64,000 nucleotides of DNA from Pseudomonas sp. AB6 (GCF_034314105.1 NZ_JAVIWJ010000001.1:1365501-1429500), one strand, 5' to 3'; positions 11,321 to 19,980 are shown, counted from the stretch's first letter. Notes: generated by a model from the sequence alone, not told the origin. Made by a program: numbers and translations.

Positions 11321-11335
11321 TAGACGATCGGTCTA
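11321..11335. promoter_or_regulatory. AcuR operator upstream of acuI
   Basis: TAGACGATCGGTCTA is a palindrome with perfect TAGAC / GTCTA arms and a five-base centre. It sits between the acuR stop and the acuI ribosome site, 15 bases before the acuI start. The matching half-site in the acuR promoter supports assignment to AcuR. Similar TAGAC-type palindromes are known for other TetR repressors of enzyme genes. Confidence 0.7.
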
Positions 11336-11349
11336 TATCGGAGGCATGC

Positions 11350-12333
11350 ATGTTTAAGGGCATTTTGATTGAGAAAGACGAGTCGGGTTATCGCGCAGGC
11401 TTGAGCGATATTAGCGAAGACCGGCTTCCACCCGGCGACGTCACGCTGCGGGTGTCTTACAGCACGCTGAACTACAAAGACGGTTTGGCGATTACCGGTA
11501 GTGGCCCTGTGGTGCGTAAGTTTCCGATGATTCCGGGCGTTGATTTGGTCGGAACGGTAGAGCACAGCAGTGACGCCGAATTCAAAGTCGGAGACGAGGT
11601 ATTACTGAACGGTTGGGGGGTGGGCGAATCCCATTGGGGTGGCCTGGCTGAAAAAGCCCGGGTTGAGGGCAAATGGCTGATTCCACTGCCCAAGGGGTTT
11701 ACAGCAGCACAGGCCATGGCTATCGGAACGGCCGGATACACCGCAATGCTAGCGGTGATTGCCCTGGAAGAGCACGGTCTACGTCCGGATAAGGGCGACG
11801 TGCTGGTAACCGGAGCCAACGGCGGCGTCGGCAGCTTCGCGGTGGCTATTTTGGCGAAGCTTGGTTATCGAGTCGTGGCGTCCACTGGTCGCGTGGCTGA
11901 AAGTGCTTATCTAGAGCAACTGGGTGCCGCCGAAATCATTGATCGTGGCACCTTGTCTGAGCCGGGTAAACCGTTAGCCAAAGAGCGTTGGGCGGCTGCC
12001 ATTGACTCCGTCGGCAGCCATACATTGGCGAACGTGTGCGCCGGCATCAAATATCGAGGAACCGTGGCGGCCTGCGGCCTGGCACAGGGCATGGAATTTC
12101 CGGGAACGGTGATGCCGTTTATTCTGCGCGGCGTGACGTTGGCGGGCATCGACAGCGTCAATCGGCCACGGGCTGACCGGATCGTCGCCTGGGAACGTCT
12201 AGCCAAAGACTTCGATGTGTCGTTGCTTCCGCTGATCAGTCACGAGATTGCGCTCAGTGACGTGGTGGAGGTTTCGGCTCAGTTGATTGCCGGGAAAGTG
12301 CGCGGCCGAGTGGTAGTGGACGTCAACCGCTAA
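11350..12333 (+). CDS. acuI: acrylyl-CoA reductase (NADPH), AcuI/YhdH-type MDR enzyme
   Basis: Reduces acrylyl-CoA to propionyl-CoA with NADPH, detoxifying acrylate. The 327-residue protein is a zinc-free medium-chain reductase: opening YSTLNYKDGLAITG, then PGVDLVGTVE, and the nucleotide-binding Rossmann motif VTGANGGVGSFAVAILAKLG near residue 155, followed by STGR typical of NADPH use. The C-terminal half contains GVTLAGIDSVN as in the YhdH/AcuI group. The ATG at 11350 has GGAGG five bases upstream; the frame extends upstream but through acuR's end. Paired with acuR and the operator between them. Confidence 0.87.
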   Translation: MFKGILIEKDESGYRAGLSDISEDRLPPGDVTLRVSYSTLNYKDGLAITGSGPVVRKFPMIPGVDLVGTVEHSSDAEFKVGDEVLLNGWGVGESHWGGLAEKARVEGKWLIPLPKGFTAAQAMAIGTAGYTAMLAVIALEEHGLRPDKGDVLVTGANGGVGSFAVAILAKLGYRVVASTGRVAESAYLEQLGAAEIIDRGTLSEPGKPLAKERWAAAIDSVGSHTLANVCAGIKYRGTVAACGLAQGMEFPGTVMPFILRGVTLAGIDSVNRPRADRIVAWERLAKDFDVSLLPLISHEIALSDVVEVSAQLIAGKVRGRVVVDVNR

Positions 12334-12405
12334 GCGCTCGATAGTTGGTAACTGTTCATGTCGTTTTATAGGGGTTACGATGGCCGTCTAATTCAAGGAG
12401 GCACC

Positions 12406-12999
12406 ATGGCTATCGTCACCCCTGATGTGCTATCGAATGAACCGGTTCTCGTGGCCGATGATCCGATTCTGGATATGCTCAACACCCGAGCCAGCATTAA
12501 TGGAATCTTGGTTGATTTCTGGCACCACGACGCCGATGTGGCGCGCTGGCTGGAGCGCGCTGGCTGGTTTGACGCCGAGGAAGTTCCAATATTTACCGGA
12601 GGCACCTTACTGACGGCTGCCCTTGAGCTGCGCGAGATTATTCGTGTGGGAATTGAGCAACGTAAAACAGGGGTTCAGAGCAATTTAACGGCGTTAAATG
12701 CCTACTTGCGCAAAGCGCTGAGCCATCCCCAGCTTATCTGGGTAGCTCCGGACACGCTGCGTCTTGAACGGGTCCGCGAACAGCAAACCGCTGAACAGTT
12801 TCTTGCACCGTTGGCTGAAGCTGGCGCCCAATTGCTGGTGGACGGTGACTTTGCGCTGATTCGCACCTGCGAACATGCGGACTGCGTGTTGTGGTTCTAT
12901 GACCGAACCAAGTCGCACAAACGCCGTTGGTGCAGCATGGCGCAGTGCGGCAATCGCCACAAAGTGGCTGAGTTTCGCAAGCGCAAACTCCACGTCTGA
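12406..12999 (+). CDS. CGNR zinc-finger regulator with ABATE domain
   Basis: A 197-residue predicted transcription factor. The N-terminal part matches the stress-associated ABATE domain (DILDML-like start followed by NTRA and a VDFW region, here with DPILDMLNTRA). The C-terminal part is the CGNR zinc finger: RTCEHADCVLWFYDRTKSHK followed by WCSMAQCGNRHKVAEFRKRK, with four cysteines for zinc. The ATG at 12406 follows a perfect AAGGAGG; an upstream ATG at 12358 has none. Targets are unknown; it lies about 70 bases after acuI on the same strand and might be cotranscribed. Confidence 0.82.
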   Translation: MAIVTPDVLSNEPVLVADDPILDMLNTRASINGILVDFWHHDADVARWLERAGWFDAEEVPIFTGGTLLTAALELREIIRVGIEQRKTGVQSNLTALNAYLRKALSHPQLIWVAPDTLRLERVREQQTAEQFLAPLAEAGAQLLVDGDFALIRTCEHADCVLWFYDRTKSHKRRWCSMAQCGNRHKVAEFRKRKLHV

Positions 13000-13017
13000 A
13001 TCGTTTTCGCCGTATTG

Positions 13018-13893
13018 TCAGATCGCCAGCATGGGGGGCAACGTACCCAGCAACGAGACAGCCGCCACGGCCAGCACACCGAATAAGCACTCTAGCGCAA
13101 CGCTCGTGCGTAGAACGTTGAATCGATGAGCGTGATGATTGAGTAACACGCGATTGAACAGCGCCAGCAACAGCATGCACAGCACCAGACAAACCTTGAT
13201 CAGCAATATCAACCCAAATCCGGACAAGGCGGGTTCAGGCCATAACGCGCCGCTCATCACCCGGACGTTAATCAGGCCGGTTGTGACAATCAGCCCCACC
13301 AGGCTATAGCCGATGCCGCTGAACCGTAGTAATAGTGGTACAGCGTTGGCCGGCGCTTGGGTTGCCATCAGTAATGACAGCAACAACAATCCGCCCAACC
13401 ACGCACCTACGCCGCTTAAGTGAACTAGTTGATTGAACATCATCAACCCGCCGAGCAAGCCATCGAACATCGCGCCATGACCCACCGGCGCGAGTGTTGC
13501 CAGCAGCAGTGTCGTCAGAATCATGCGCAGAGTAGGGCAGGGACGTCGATCTGAAACCACGTTGGTTAACAGCGCGACGTTCAGCAGCAGATGAGCGCAC
13601 CAGACCTTGCCAAAAAAGGTTTGATCCACGACAAGTGACAGGGTGTTTAGATCTAACCCGTCTTGCCAACTGCCTGCCATGCTCGCGGCGGTAAACATCA
13701 GCACCAACACGCCGCTGACAAGGGCCAAAAGGATCAATGCGCGTGATATCCACGTCAGACTGACGTCCAGCGTTGCAGTGTCCGCGCGCTCCAGCCGTGC
13801 GCGAAATAACCAGGTTCGGAACAGGTCGCTACCAAACAGAAACAGCACCGCAGCAAAGTGTACGAATCGACATAGGATAAGCGCATTTTGCAT
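13018..13893 (-). CDS. copper resistance CopD-family membrane protein
   Basis: A 291-residue polytopic inner-membrane protein with about eight hydrophobic segments. It starts LILCRFVHFAAVLFLFGSDL, the typical CopD/YebZ opening with a His that may bind copper, and contains HLLLNVALLTN, GHGAMF and HLSGVGAWLGGLLLL with conserved His residues. In E. coli and pseudomonads CopC and CopD are paired in copper uptake or homeostasis. Here the copC-like gene is four bases upstream in the same operon. Confidence 0.85.
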   Translation of the reverse strand: MQNALILCRFVHFAAVLFLFGSDLFRTWLFRARLERADTATLDVSLTWISRALILLALVSGVLVLMFTAASMAGSWQDGLDLNTLSLVVDQTFFGKVWCAHLLLNVALLTNVVSDRRPCPTLRMILTTLLLATLAPVGHGAMFDGLLGGLMMFNQLVHLSGVGAWLGGLLLLSLLMATQAPANAVPLLLRFSGIGYSLVGLIVTTGLINVRVMSGALWPEPALSGFGLILLIKVCLVLCMLLLALFNRVLLNHHAHRFNVLRTSVALECLFGVLAVAAVSLLGTLPPMLAI

Positions 13894-13897
13894 GAAA

Positions 13898-14275
13898 TTA
13901 AGGGCTTACTTTGAATGCGTATGAGCCATCGCTTTTATGGGTATCAACTGAAACAGCGTGCCATTCGACATGGTACTGGCCAGCAACGAGCGGCGTGGCA
14001 GGAGTTACAACCAGGGTTTTCTTATCGCCTACTGCAGTAGCAATACTTTTCACGCTAACGGTTTTACCGGTGTTGGTTGTGAGAACGACTTTGGTGAATT
14101 TTTCCTCAATGCCTTCAGAAAAGTTTAGGCGCAGTTCTGTAGGAGGGGTCACGGTGCTGTCGGCTGCGGGCGTCTGGCTTTGCAAGTGAGCATGGGCGAT
14201 CACCAATGTGGAGGTAGCGAACGATACGAGCAGGACGAGCGAGCTTATGACTTTTTTACAACGCTGGGCAGACAT
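13898..14275 (-). CDS. periplasmic copper-binding CopC/YobA-like protein
   Basis: A 125-residue exported protein. Signal peptide of about 27 residues ends near LVIAHA, leaving a mature chain starting at HAHLQSQTPA. That histidine at the N-terminus is a CopC copper ligand, and the later HAVSVDTHKSDGSYAFKV gives the second ligand cluster (Asp/His). The fold is the seven-strand CopC domain. It is cotranscribed with the copD-like gene. It should bind Cu(II) in the periplasm. Confidence 0.88.
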   Translation of the reverse strand: MSAQRCKKVISSLVLLVSFATSTLVIAHAHLQSQTPAADSTVTPPTELRLNFSEGIEEKFTKVVLTTNTGKTVSVKSIATAVGDKKTLVVTPATPLVAGQYHVEWHAVSVDTHKSDGSYAFKVSP

Positions 14276-14356
14276 TCAATTACCTCAATAGGGTGGCGGT
14301 TCAGGGTGCAGTCTTTAAACGACGTGCGGCCGCATCAACTTCGTTTCGATTGCGTT

Positions 14357-14605
14357 TTACAATAGGTAAGCATAATACGTTTCGTTAACGTAGCGATTTA
14401 GGCTGCTTTGCTGAATTGTGCAGGACTTGGTTTTGGGGTTGTAGACCTTGCCCTTAGGGCAATTAAGTTTTATTGAATTATCCGATTCATTGGCCCCGTC
14501 GCCCGAGGCCTGAACCTGTGCGCTTAAAAGGGTAGCGGCCAAGCAGCCCGCGAGGAGCCAAACGGAAGGACGACGAACAGGCTTTGCGGTGAGGTCGATG
14601 TTCAT
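14357..14605 (-). CDS. small exported protein upstream of copCD
   Basis: An 82-residue protein with a signal peptide (basic start, hydrophobic core WLLAGCLAATLLSAQVQASG, cleavage likely after VQA). The mature part of about 50 residues is hydrophilic and contains two cysteines in a LNCPKGKVYNPKTKSCTI segment, suggesting a disulfide-bonded loop, and ends in a Tyr-rich tail. GGAGC lies just before the start. It precedes copCD on the same strand with an 80-base gap, so a copper-related periplasmic role is possible but only inferred from position. Confidence 0.6.
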   Translation of the reverse strand: MNIDLTAKPVRRPSVWLLAGCLAATLLSAQVQASGDGANESDNSIKLNCPKGKVYNPKTKSCTIQQSSLNRYVNETYYAYLL

Positions 14606-14912
14606 GAGCTGCTCCGATTAATAAAAGTTTTCAAATATTTTATAGGCGTGAGTGTATTGGCCATGTCTGCGTACCTGATTCAACGTGTAAAGACCCTCGC
14701 TGCAAAGGTATTCCTGCACTCTGTGAGGTAATGTGAAGTAAACACCTAAGAAGGCAGGTTTACTCAGCCGCCTTACATTTATTTTTTAAACCTTGGTTCA
14801 TCGGGTCGCTCCCTCGGCTTACTCATTCGCCCGTCCAGAAGCACGGCTATAATTTTTTGAGCTTGGATCAGTAGGTCATGCCCATTTCTTCGTATAGCAA
14901 TGAGGGGGAACC
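14606..14912. other. intergenic region, no gene seen
   Basis: About 300 bases between the leftward small exported gene and the rightward reductase-like gene. Both promoters must lie here. The segment is AT-rich near 14615-14645 and 14780-14800. I see no strong palindrome, and no obvious copper-box (CopR/CueR) repeat. Confidence 0.4.
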
Positions 14913-15518
14913 ATGAATATTGGAATTATCGGTGCGGCGGCTGTCGGCGAAACCCTGGCGGCAGAATGCATACGCGCTGGCCATGAGCTGTTGATCAGTA
15001 GTCGTAGGGGACCAGCCAGCTTGACGTCGCTGATTCATAGGTTAGGCCACAAAGCTAAAGCGGGCACCCTAGAGCAGGCTGCCGCGTGCGAACTGGTGAT
15101 ATTGGCGATTCCGTGGATAAGCGTGGCGCAAGCATTGCCTGCTTTACCCAAGTGGGAAGGGCGCATCCTGATCGATGCGACCAATACTTTCCTCAATTAT
15201 TTGCCCGATTACAAAGTAGCCGACTTGGGTGAGGACAGTGGCAGTGAAATAGTTGCCCGACTTGCACCGGACGCTAGAGTGATCAAGGCGTTCAACACCT
15301 TGCCCATCGCAGGTTTCTTTAATCTTGCGCCTGACGGCTTCAAACGCGTGGCGTTTCTAGCTGGAGACGATGCCGGCGCCAAAGCAGCGGTTACCGATTT
15401 GATCAAGTCCATAGGTCTGGCGCCCATAGATCTGGGCCCCTTGGCCACTGGCGGACGGTTGATGCAGCTGGGTGGAGTGTTCAACGGGGCAGAGCTACTG
15501 AAGGCTAACGAACGCTGA
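14913..15518 (+). CDS. NADPH-dependent F420 reductase-like / NAD(P)-binding protein
   Basis: A 201-residue single-domain dinucleotide-binding protein of the F420-oxidoreductase-like family. It opens MNIGIIGAAAVGETLAAECI, a Rossmann glycine motif, with SSRRGP after strand 2, which favours NADPH. Later DATN and VIKAFNTLP motifs are typical of the family. Pseudomonads do not make F420, so it more likely uses another flavin/quinone or NADP substrate. The start has GAGGGGGA upstream. No functional neighbour is evident. Confidence 0.75.
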   Translation: MNIGIIGAAAVGETLAAECIRAGHELLISSRRGPASLTSLIHRLGHKAKAGTLEQAAACELVILAIPWISVAQALPALPKWEGRILIDATNTFLNYLPDYKVADLGEDSGSEIVARLAPDARVIKAFNTLPIAGFFNLAPDGFKRVAFLAGDDAGAKAAVTDLIKSIGLAPIDLGPLATGGRLMQLGGVFNGAELLKANER

Positions 15519-15597
15519 GGGAAACAATTCTTTTTGGGTCAACCGAGACCGGTTTTAGCCTAGGTGACGGCGTTTCACCTTAACGATTATCCCTTCA

Positions 15598-15745
15598 TAA
15601 AAAAAGCCACCGCACAGAGGTGAGGTGGCTAAAAATTTGTAACCAAAGGAATGATGAAGTGGAGCAGCCAAATCGGTGCTTCCTGATGCGGAGTCAGGAC
15701 GCGGTCGAGGCGTGGTCGGTCATCGAAGCGAACTCTAACATCGTC
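15598..15745 (-). ncRNA. candidate small RNA on the minus strand
   Basis: Read leftward, this gap contains a hairpin, TCCTGA with TCAGGA (15681-15699), and ends in an intrinsic terminator: AGCCACC (15624-15630) pairs with GGTGGCT (15605-15611) and is followed by seven T. No minus-strand gene lies upstream to need the terminator, so it could close an independent transcript of about 140 nt. A weak -10-like TATATT is near 15750. This is a structural inference; no family was recognised. Confidence 0.35.
15599..15630 (-). terminator. intrinsic terminator facing left, orphan
   Basis: Seven-base stem (arms 15605-15611 and 15624-15630, a 12-nt loop) with a T-tract on the minus strand. On the plus strand the stem is followed by AAAAATTT, so it is a poor terminator for the reductase gene to the left; it seems to serve a leftward transcript. 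Confidence 0.55.
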
Positions 15746-16035
15746 ATGAATATAGAACTATTACGTTAGTCGATAATGACTATCATGAAAATAGACATAA
15801 ACGTTGGGAACTTCGATGTTAAAAGTTGTACGGCATGGGGAGCAACCCTGCGCTTTGACGATAAGAAAAGGGTTGAATGGCCCGTAGTTCACCGTGATTT
15901 CATTACACGGTCTTTATGTTTCAACCATCTGCCAACACTTTACTATCGTTATATTATGCGCCTGAATACTGGGGAGGATTCCCGTTTCCAGGTGTTTGAT
16001 GGCGATGGCGTATCAGGATTAGGGGATCGTCAAAA

Positions 16036-17364
16036 ATGATGTCTGTTAAGTGGAATCTGGTGACCCTTGCGGTCTCTATTGGCATCAGCCAGTTAGCAAC
16101 GGCTGCTGTCGTTAGCGATCAAGCCGACGCGAAAGGGTTTGTTGAAGACAGTAGTCTTAACGTCCACCTTAAAAACTATTATTTCAATCGCGATTCAAAA
16201 AACGGCAGCGCCGACCGTAAGGATTGGACGCAAGGTGTTCTGACGAACTACAGCTCAGGTTTTACCCAAGGCACTGTCGGATTTGGTGTAGAAGCTTTCG
16301 GCAACTGGGCTTTTAAGCTTGATGGCGGCGCGGGCACTACGGGGACAGGTAACTTGCCGGTGCAAAGTAACGGTGAACCGGTAGATGAATACAGTCGAGC
16401 GGGTGGTGCGCTGAAAATGCGGATATCTAAAACCGAACTGCTTTGGGGCAATCTGCAGCCAATTGCGCCGGTATTTGCTGCTGGCGGATCGCGGCTTTTC
16501 CCACAAACGGGTACCGGTTTCAATTTGTTGAGCAGCGAGATTAAAGGCCTTGAATTGGATGCTGGACATTTTACCGGCGGTAACGGTCCGGTCACGACCA
16601 ATAGCGAGCACGACTTGTTTGCCTCCTACGCTAATGTTACTGCTAATAGCATTAGCTATGCGGGCGGTAAATACGCGGTGTCCGATGCTCTTTCGCTTAG
16701 TGTTTATGGGTCAAAGCTCGAAGATGTATGGCGTCAATACTATGCCAACGCTAACTACACGTTGCCAATCTCTGAACTGCAATCGTTAAACTTAGATTTC
16801 AATATTTACCGCACCAACGACGACGGTTCCGCGAAGGCAGGCGCCATTAGTAACACTGCGTACTCCCTGGCGGCCGCTTATACTTTCCTGACGGCACACA
16901 CGGTCACCTTCGCCTATCAGAAAGTTCACGGCGATACTCCGTTCGACTACGTGGCGTTTGGCAAAAATGGTCCGGGTGATATTTCAGACTCGATAAACTT
17001 GGCTAACTCTATTCAGTACTCGGACTTCAACGGTCCTGGAGAGAAGTCGCTGCAAGCGCGTTATGATCTGAATTTGGCAAGTCTTGGTATTCCTGGTCTG
17101 GCTTTCATGGTTCGTTATATTCACGGTGATAATATCGACGGGACTCGTATGGCAGCCAATAGTCCTTATCGTGCCTACGGTTATGGCGAAAACGGTAAAC
17201 ACCACGAAACCAACCTTGAAGCTAAATACACAGTGCAAAGCGGACCGGTCAAGGACTTATCCTTGCGTATGCGTCAAGCGTGGCATCGTGGCAATGCCGA
17301 TCAAGCCGAAGGCAATGTCAACGAGTTTCGTTTAATCGCGGATTACCCTATCTCGATTTTCTGA
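16036..17364 (+). CDS. OprD-family outer-membrane porin
   Basis: A 442-residue substrate-specific beta-barrel porin. Signal peptide ends around QLATAA, and the mature protein begins with the OprD hallmark GFVEDSSLNVHLKNYYFNRD, followed by WTQGVLTNYSSGFTQGTVGFG. Aromatic strands alternate to a C-terminal EFRLIADYPISIF, the terminal-Phe signal for outer-membrane assembly. These porins take up basic amino acids, aromatic acids or similar compounds; the exact substrate cannot be assigned. ATGATG offers two adjacent starts. The 500-base upstream gap contains only the candidate small RNA and promoter DNA. Confidence 0.9.
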   Translation: MMSVKWNLVTLAVSIGISQLATAAVVSDQADAKGFVEDSSLNVHLKNYYFNRDSKNGSADRKDWTQGVLTNYSSGFTQGTVGFGVEAFGNWAFKLDGGAGTTGTGNLPVQSNGEPVDEYSRAGGALKMRISKTELLWGNLQPIAPVFAAGGSRLFPQTGTGFNLLSSEIKGLELDAGHFTGGNGPVTTNSEHDLFASYANVTANSISYAGGKYAVSDALSLSVYGSKLEDVWRQYYANANYTLPISELQSLNLDFNIYRTNDDGSAKAGAISNTAYSLAAAYTFLTAHTVTFAYQKVHGDTPFDYVAFGKNGPGDISDSINLANSIQYSDFNGPGEKSLQARYDLNLASLGIPGLAFMVRYIHGDNIDGTRMAANSPYRAYGYGENGKHHETNLEAKYTVQSGPVKDLSLRMRQAWHRGNADQAEGNVNEFRLIADYPISIF

Positions 17365-17394
17365 TGCACCGGTTTTAGCTCGCAGCCAAAAGAA

Positions 17395-17428
17395 CTCCGA
17401 CGACGCCCCAGGCGATGTCGGACTTTTT
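17395..17428. terminator. terminator after the porin gene
   Basis: TCCGAC (17396-17401) pairs with GTCGGA (17417-17422), followed by CTTTTTTA. It terminates the porin transcript and lies just before the 3' end of the convergent AraC gene. Confidence 0.8.
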
Positions 17429-17431
17429 TAT

Positions 17432-18256
17432 TTATGACATCTGACTTCGCAGCCAGTCGCGCGGACTGGTTCCGGTCTTGCGTCGAAAGGCGCGGGCGAG
17501 GGCAGAAGGACTTTCATAGCCCACTTCATCGGCAATAAGTGCAATGGGTTTGCCGTCTCGTAAGCGTTTTTGCGCCAGACTGATGCGCCAGCTCATTAAA
17601 TAATCCGCGGGCGGTTGCCCTAGCACCGTATGGAAATGCGCAGCGAAACTCGCCCGAGACATGTTGGCTGCAGTGGCGAGTTCCGCCACCGTCCAAGCTT
17701 GTTGAGGATTGGCATGCATCTGATTCAACGCGCGCGACAAACGCGGGTCAGCAAGTCCCGCCATCATTCCGCTTTCCATCCCATGTGTTGTAAGCAAATA
17801 CCGTAACAGCTGAATAACCAAAAGCTCGAACAAGCGGTCCATCGTAGCGTCACGCCCGCAGTCGTCGCCGCAGGCTTCGCGAAACAGCCACTCCAGCGTA
17901 ATCCCAAGCATTGCCACGTCTGCCAGCGGTAACAGCAAATAGTCAGGCAGTGCGGACGATAGTGGGTTGTTCACTCCGCCGTTAAAGCTCAGCGATGCAC
18001 AGACCAGCTGTGCACCATCCGCCTCGGTGGAGCTGAGCCTGTGCTGGTAAGGCCGAGGAAAAAAAATCAGAGTGGGTTCAGTAATCAAATGCTCGCGGCT
18101 GTCGCTTAAGCGGAGTTTGACTTGCCCCGCTTTTAGCAAATGGATATGGCCGCGTGGCTCTTGGTCGTCGAAAGCCGCTATCCCGCAAAAGTCACCGCTG
18201 TGGAACGTTCCGGCACTTACACCAAAGTGCGTCAAGAGGGCAGATAAACGATCCAT
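17432..18256 (-). CDS. AraC-family regulator with cupin N-domain
   Basis: A 274-residue regulator. The N-terminal 160 residues look like the cupin_6 effector domain (GHIHLLKAGQVKLRL; FFPRPYQHRL). The C-terminal 100 residues hold two AraC HTH motifs (TVAELATAANMSRASFAAHF and ALIADEVGYESPSALARAFR, then TGTSPRDWL). Regulators of this subtype are typically encoded beside a small redox or carboxymuconolactone-decarboxylase-like gene. Here such a gene is divergent, about 130 bases away, and is the probable target. Confidence 0.85.
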   Translation of the reverse strand: MDRLSALLTHFGVSAGTFHSGDFCGIAAFDDQEPRGHIHLLKAGQVKLRLSDSREHLITEPTLIFFPRPYQHRLSSTEADGAQLVCASLSFNGGVNNPLSSALPDYLLLPLADVAMLGITLEWLFREACGDDCGRDATMDRLFELLVIQLLRYLLTTHGMESGMMAGLADPRLSRALNQMHANPQQAWTVAELATAANMSRASFAAHFHTVLGQPPADYLMSWRISLAQKRLRDGKPIALIADEVGYESPSALARAFRRKTGTSPRDWLRSQMS

Positions 18257-18390
18257 AGTGACTTCCGTGGTAACTATTTTTTAGACGATATGTCGCATAA
18301 TGGCGACGATTTGAATCCGACGGTACAGGAATTATCCATAGCATAGCCTTCATCGGCCCGCACAGTGTCCGAACTTTCTGGAGAACCACC

Positions 18391-18909
18391 ATGTCACGCA
18401 TCCCTGCTCTCAGCCTCGAACACGCACCTGCGGCATCGCTGCCCCTTTTGGAAGGGGTGAAAAAAAGTTTCGGCATCGTGCCAAACGTTTTCAAAACCTT
18501 GGCTCATTCGCCTGCTGCGCTGGGGGCCTATTTGCAATTTTCCTATGCCTTCGGCAAAAACTCGCTAAGCGGAGTCGAGCGTGAATCAATCGCACTGGCC
18601 ACTTCCCAAGTCAATGGCTGCGAATATTGCCTGGCCGCGCATACTTTATTTGGTGGCAAGGCGGGGTTGTCAGCCGAAGCGATCCGCAGCGCCCGTGATG
18701 GTGTTCTCAGCCCTTACACAGTGTTTGCCCGTGAAGTGGTGACCACCAAAGGACGCGTGAGCGATGAGTCCCTCGCTGCTGTCCGTGCTGCGGGCCTGAC
18801 CGACGCTAAAATCATCGAAGTTGTCACTCAGGTCGCGCTGTTAACTCTGACTAACTACCTTAACAATGTGGCGGCCACCGAAGTCGATTTTCCGGCAGTG
18901 GAGTTCTAA
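18391..18909 (+). CDS. AhpD/carboxymuconolactone decarboxylase-like protein
   Basis: A 172-residue all-helical protein of the AhpD-like family. The redox motif is NGCEYCLAAHTLFG: a C-x2-C pair followed by the conserved His, as in peroxidase AhpD. It begins with the commonly seen FGIVPNVFKTLAHSPAAL segment. A peroxidase or alkylhydroperoxidase activity is inferred from the Cys pair. GGAG precedes the start. It is divergent from an AraC-type gene, which likely controls it. Confidence 0.85.
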   Translation: MSRIPALSLEHAPAASLPLLEGVKKSFGIVPNVFKTLAHSPAALGAYLQFSYAFGKNSLSGVERESIALATSQVNGCEYCLAAHTLFGGKAGLSAEAIRSARDGVLSPYTVFAREVVTTKGRVSDESLAAVRAAGLTDAKIIEVVTQVALLTLTNYLNNVAATEVDFPAVEF

Positions 18910-18925
18910 CAGGGCCTCAACTAAG

Positions 18926-18968
18926 TTGTAAGCGTGGACTCGCTCGCGATGGATCGCGCAGCGGTCCC
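18926..18968. repeat. degenerate REP-like palindrome
   Basis: TGTAAGCGTGGACTCGCTCG then CGATGGATCGCGC resembles the Pseudomonas REP core (TGTAGGAGCGAGCTTGCTCGCG). It lies just after the AhpD-like gene. It is degraded relative to the usual sequence. Confidence 0.4.
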
Positions 18969-19184
18969 CCATAATCTGACTTGATTCCAACCGAAGATCG
19001 AGTCGCGGCGCGGCAACCGTTTGCCGACGGCGGCCATCTGCTGCCCTTATTGAGTAAGCGTCTAAACACGACTGGCTGCTGATTGGGTAAAGCGCCTCAG
19101 TATCAGAGCGGTTGCCTATTTGGCACGTGCTTTGCTGCGACACTGAAGGTGTGTTTTTAAACTGTACTTATTGGAGTAACTGAA

Positions 19185-19826
19185 ATGAGTTTTATCAGTG
19201 GCCTCGGTAGGACGGACTATTCAATTCCGGTAGTACGCTCCTCCACTCAGTCGCCCGAAGCCGATTTTCTCAGTCTAAGCGACTCGACAGTTCAACCGAT
19301 TGCTTTAGGTAGCAGTAGCAGCGCGTCGGCTCAGTCAAGCGCGTCGAGTCAGCAAGAACAAAACCGTCAAGAAGCGTTTGCAAAAATGATGGTTACCTTG
19401 CAGAACTCGATAGGCCAAGTGAATACGACAAACAGCAGCGGCAGCAGCAACGATCTTGCACAGGTTTCCACAGCGGGCGGTGTGACCGGCACCACGGGTA
19501 CGAAAAGCGCGGCTGATGACTTCAAGGACTACATGGCGATGACGCCTGCGCAGAAAATGCGTTACGGCGCGTTGAAAAGCATGGGGCTGACTGAGGCTGA
19601 CCTTAAGGCCTTGTCCCCTGATGCAGCGGCGAAAGTAGAAACAAAACTCGCCGGCATCATCAAGAAACAAACGGAAATGCAGGTTGCTGCTGCCTCAGGC
19701 AGTGGTGCCTTAGGCTCTGCCACTAGCGCAAGCATCGGCGATAAAGGCAATTCATTTCTGAATAGCGCGTTGGTGAAATTGACCCAGGCAGCGAATGAAA
19801 CCACTACCAAACTGAGTATCGCTTAA
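19185..19826 (+). CDS. Ser/Ala-rich hypothetical protein (213 aa)
   Basis: Not recognised by family. The N-terminal 85 residues are low-complexity and Ser/Gln-rich (runs such as GSSSSASAQSSASSQQEQN). The middle contains a more ordered helical segment DFKDYMAMTPAQKMRYGALK then MGLTEADLKALSP, and the end is Ala/Ser-rich with two putative helices. There is no signal peptide and no transmembrane segment. GGAG lies before the start. Such Ser-rich, unstructured N-termini with a helical core are seen in secreted or virulence-associated proteins, but nothing here proves export. Confidence 0.65.
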   Translation: MSFISGLGRTDYSIPVVRSSTQSPEADFLSLSDSTVQPIALGSSSSASAQSSASSQQEQNRQEAFAKMMVTLQNSIGQVNTTNSSGSSNDLAQVSTAGGVTGTTGTKSAADDFKDYMAMTPAQKMRYGALKSMGLTEADLKALSPDAAAKVETKLAGIIKKQTEMQVAAASGSGALGSATSASIGDKGNSFLNSALVKLTQAANETTTKLSIA

Positions 19827-19980
19827 GCCGTAAACTGAAGCTCCGGCATTTGCGCGGGCTATTCGTTTGCTTCGGTGAACCGAGCGCAGTTGACTAAGGT
19901 GCGCAGTCGGAGCCTAAGCGGCCAGGCTGTACCTTATCGCCCAACCCTCCAGACGGCGGTGAGCCGGTATAGCTAGTTAC

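Noticed and set aside
11110..11349. Extended N-terminus of AcuI
   Set aside because: The extension overlaps acuR's coding end and the operator; the ATG at 11350 has the proper ribosome site and normal family length.
15776..16039. 87-residue plus-strand frame before the porin
   Set aside because: No ribosome site, odd composition, and it occupies the porin promoter region. It overlaps the porin start by a few bases only.
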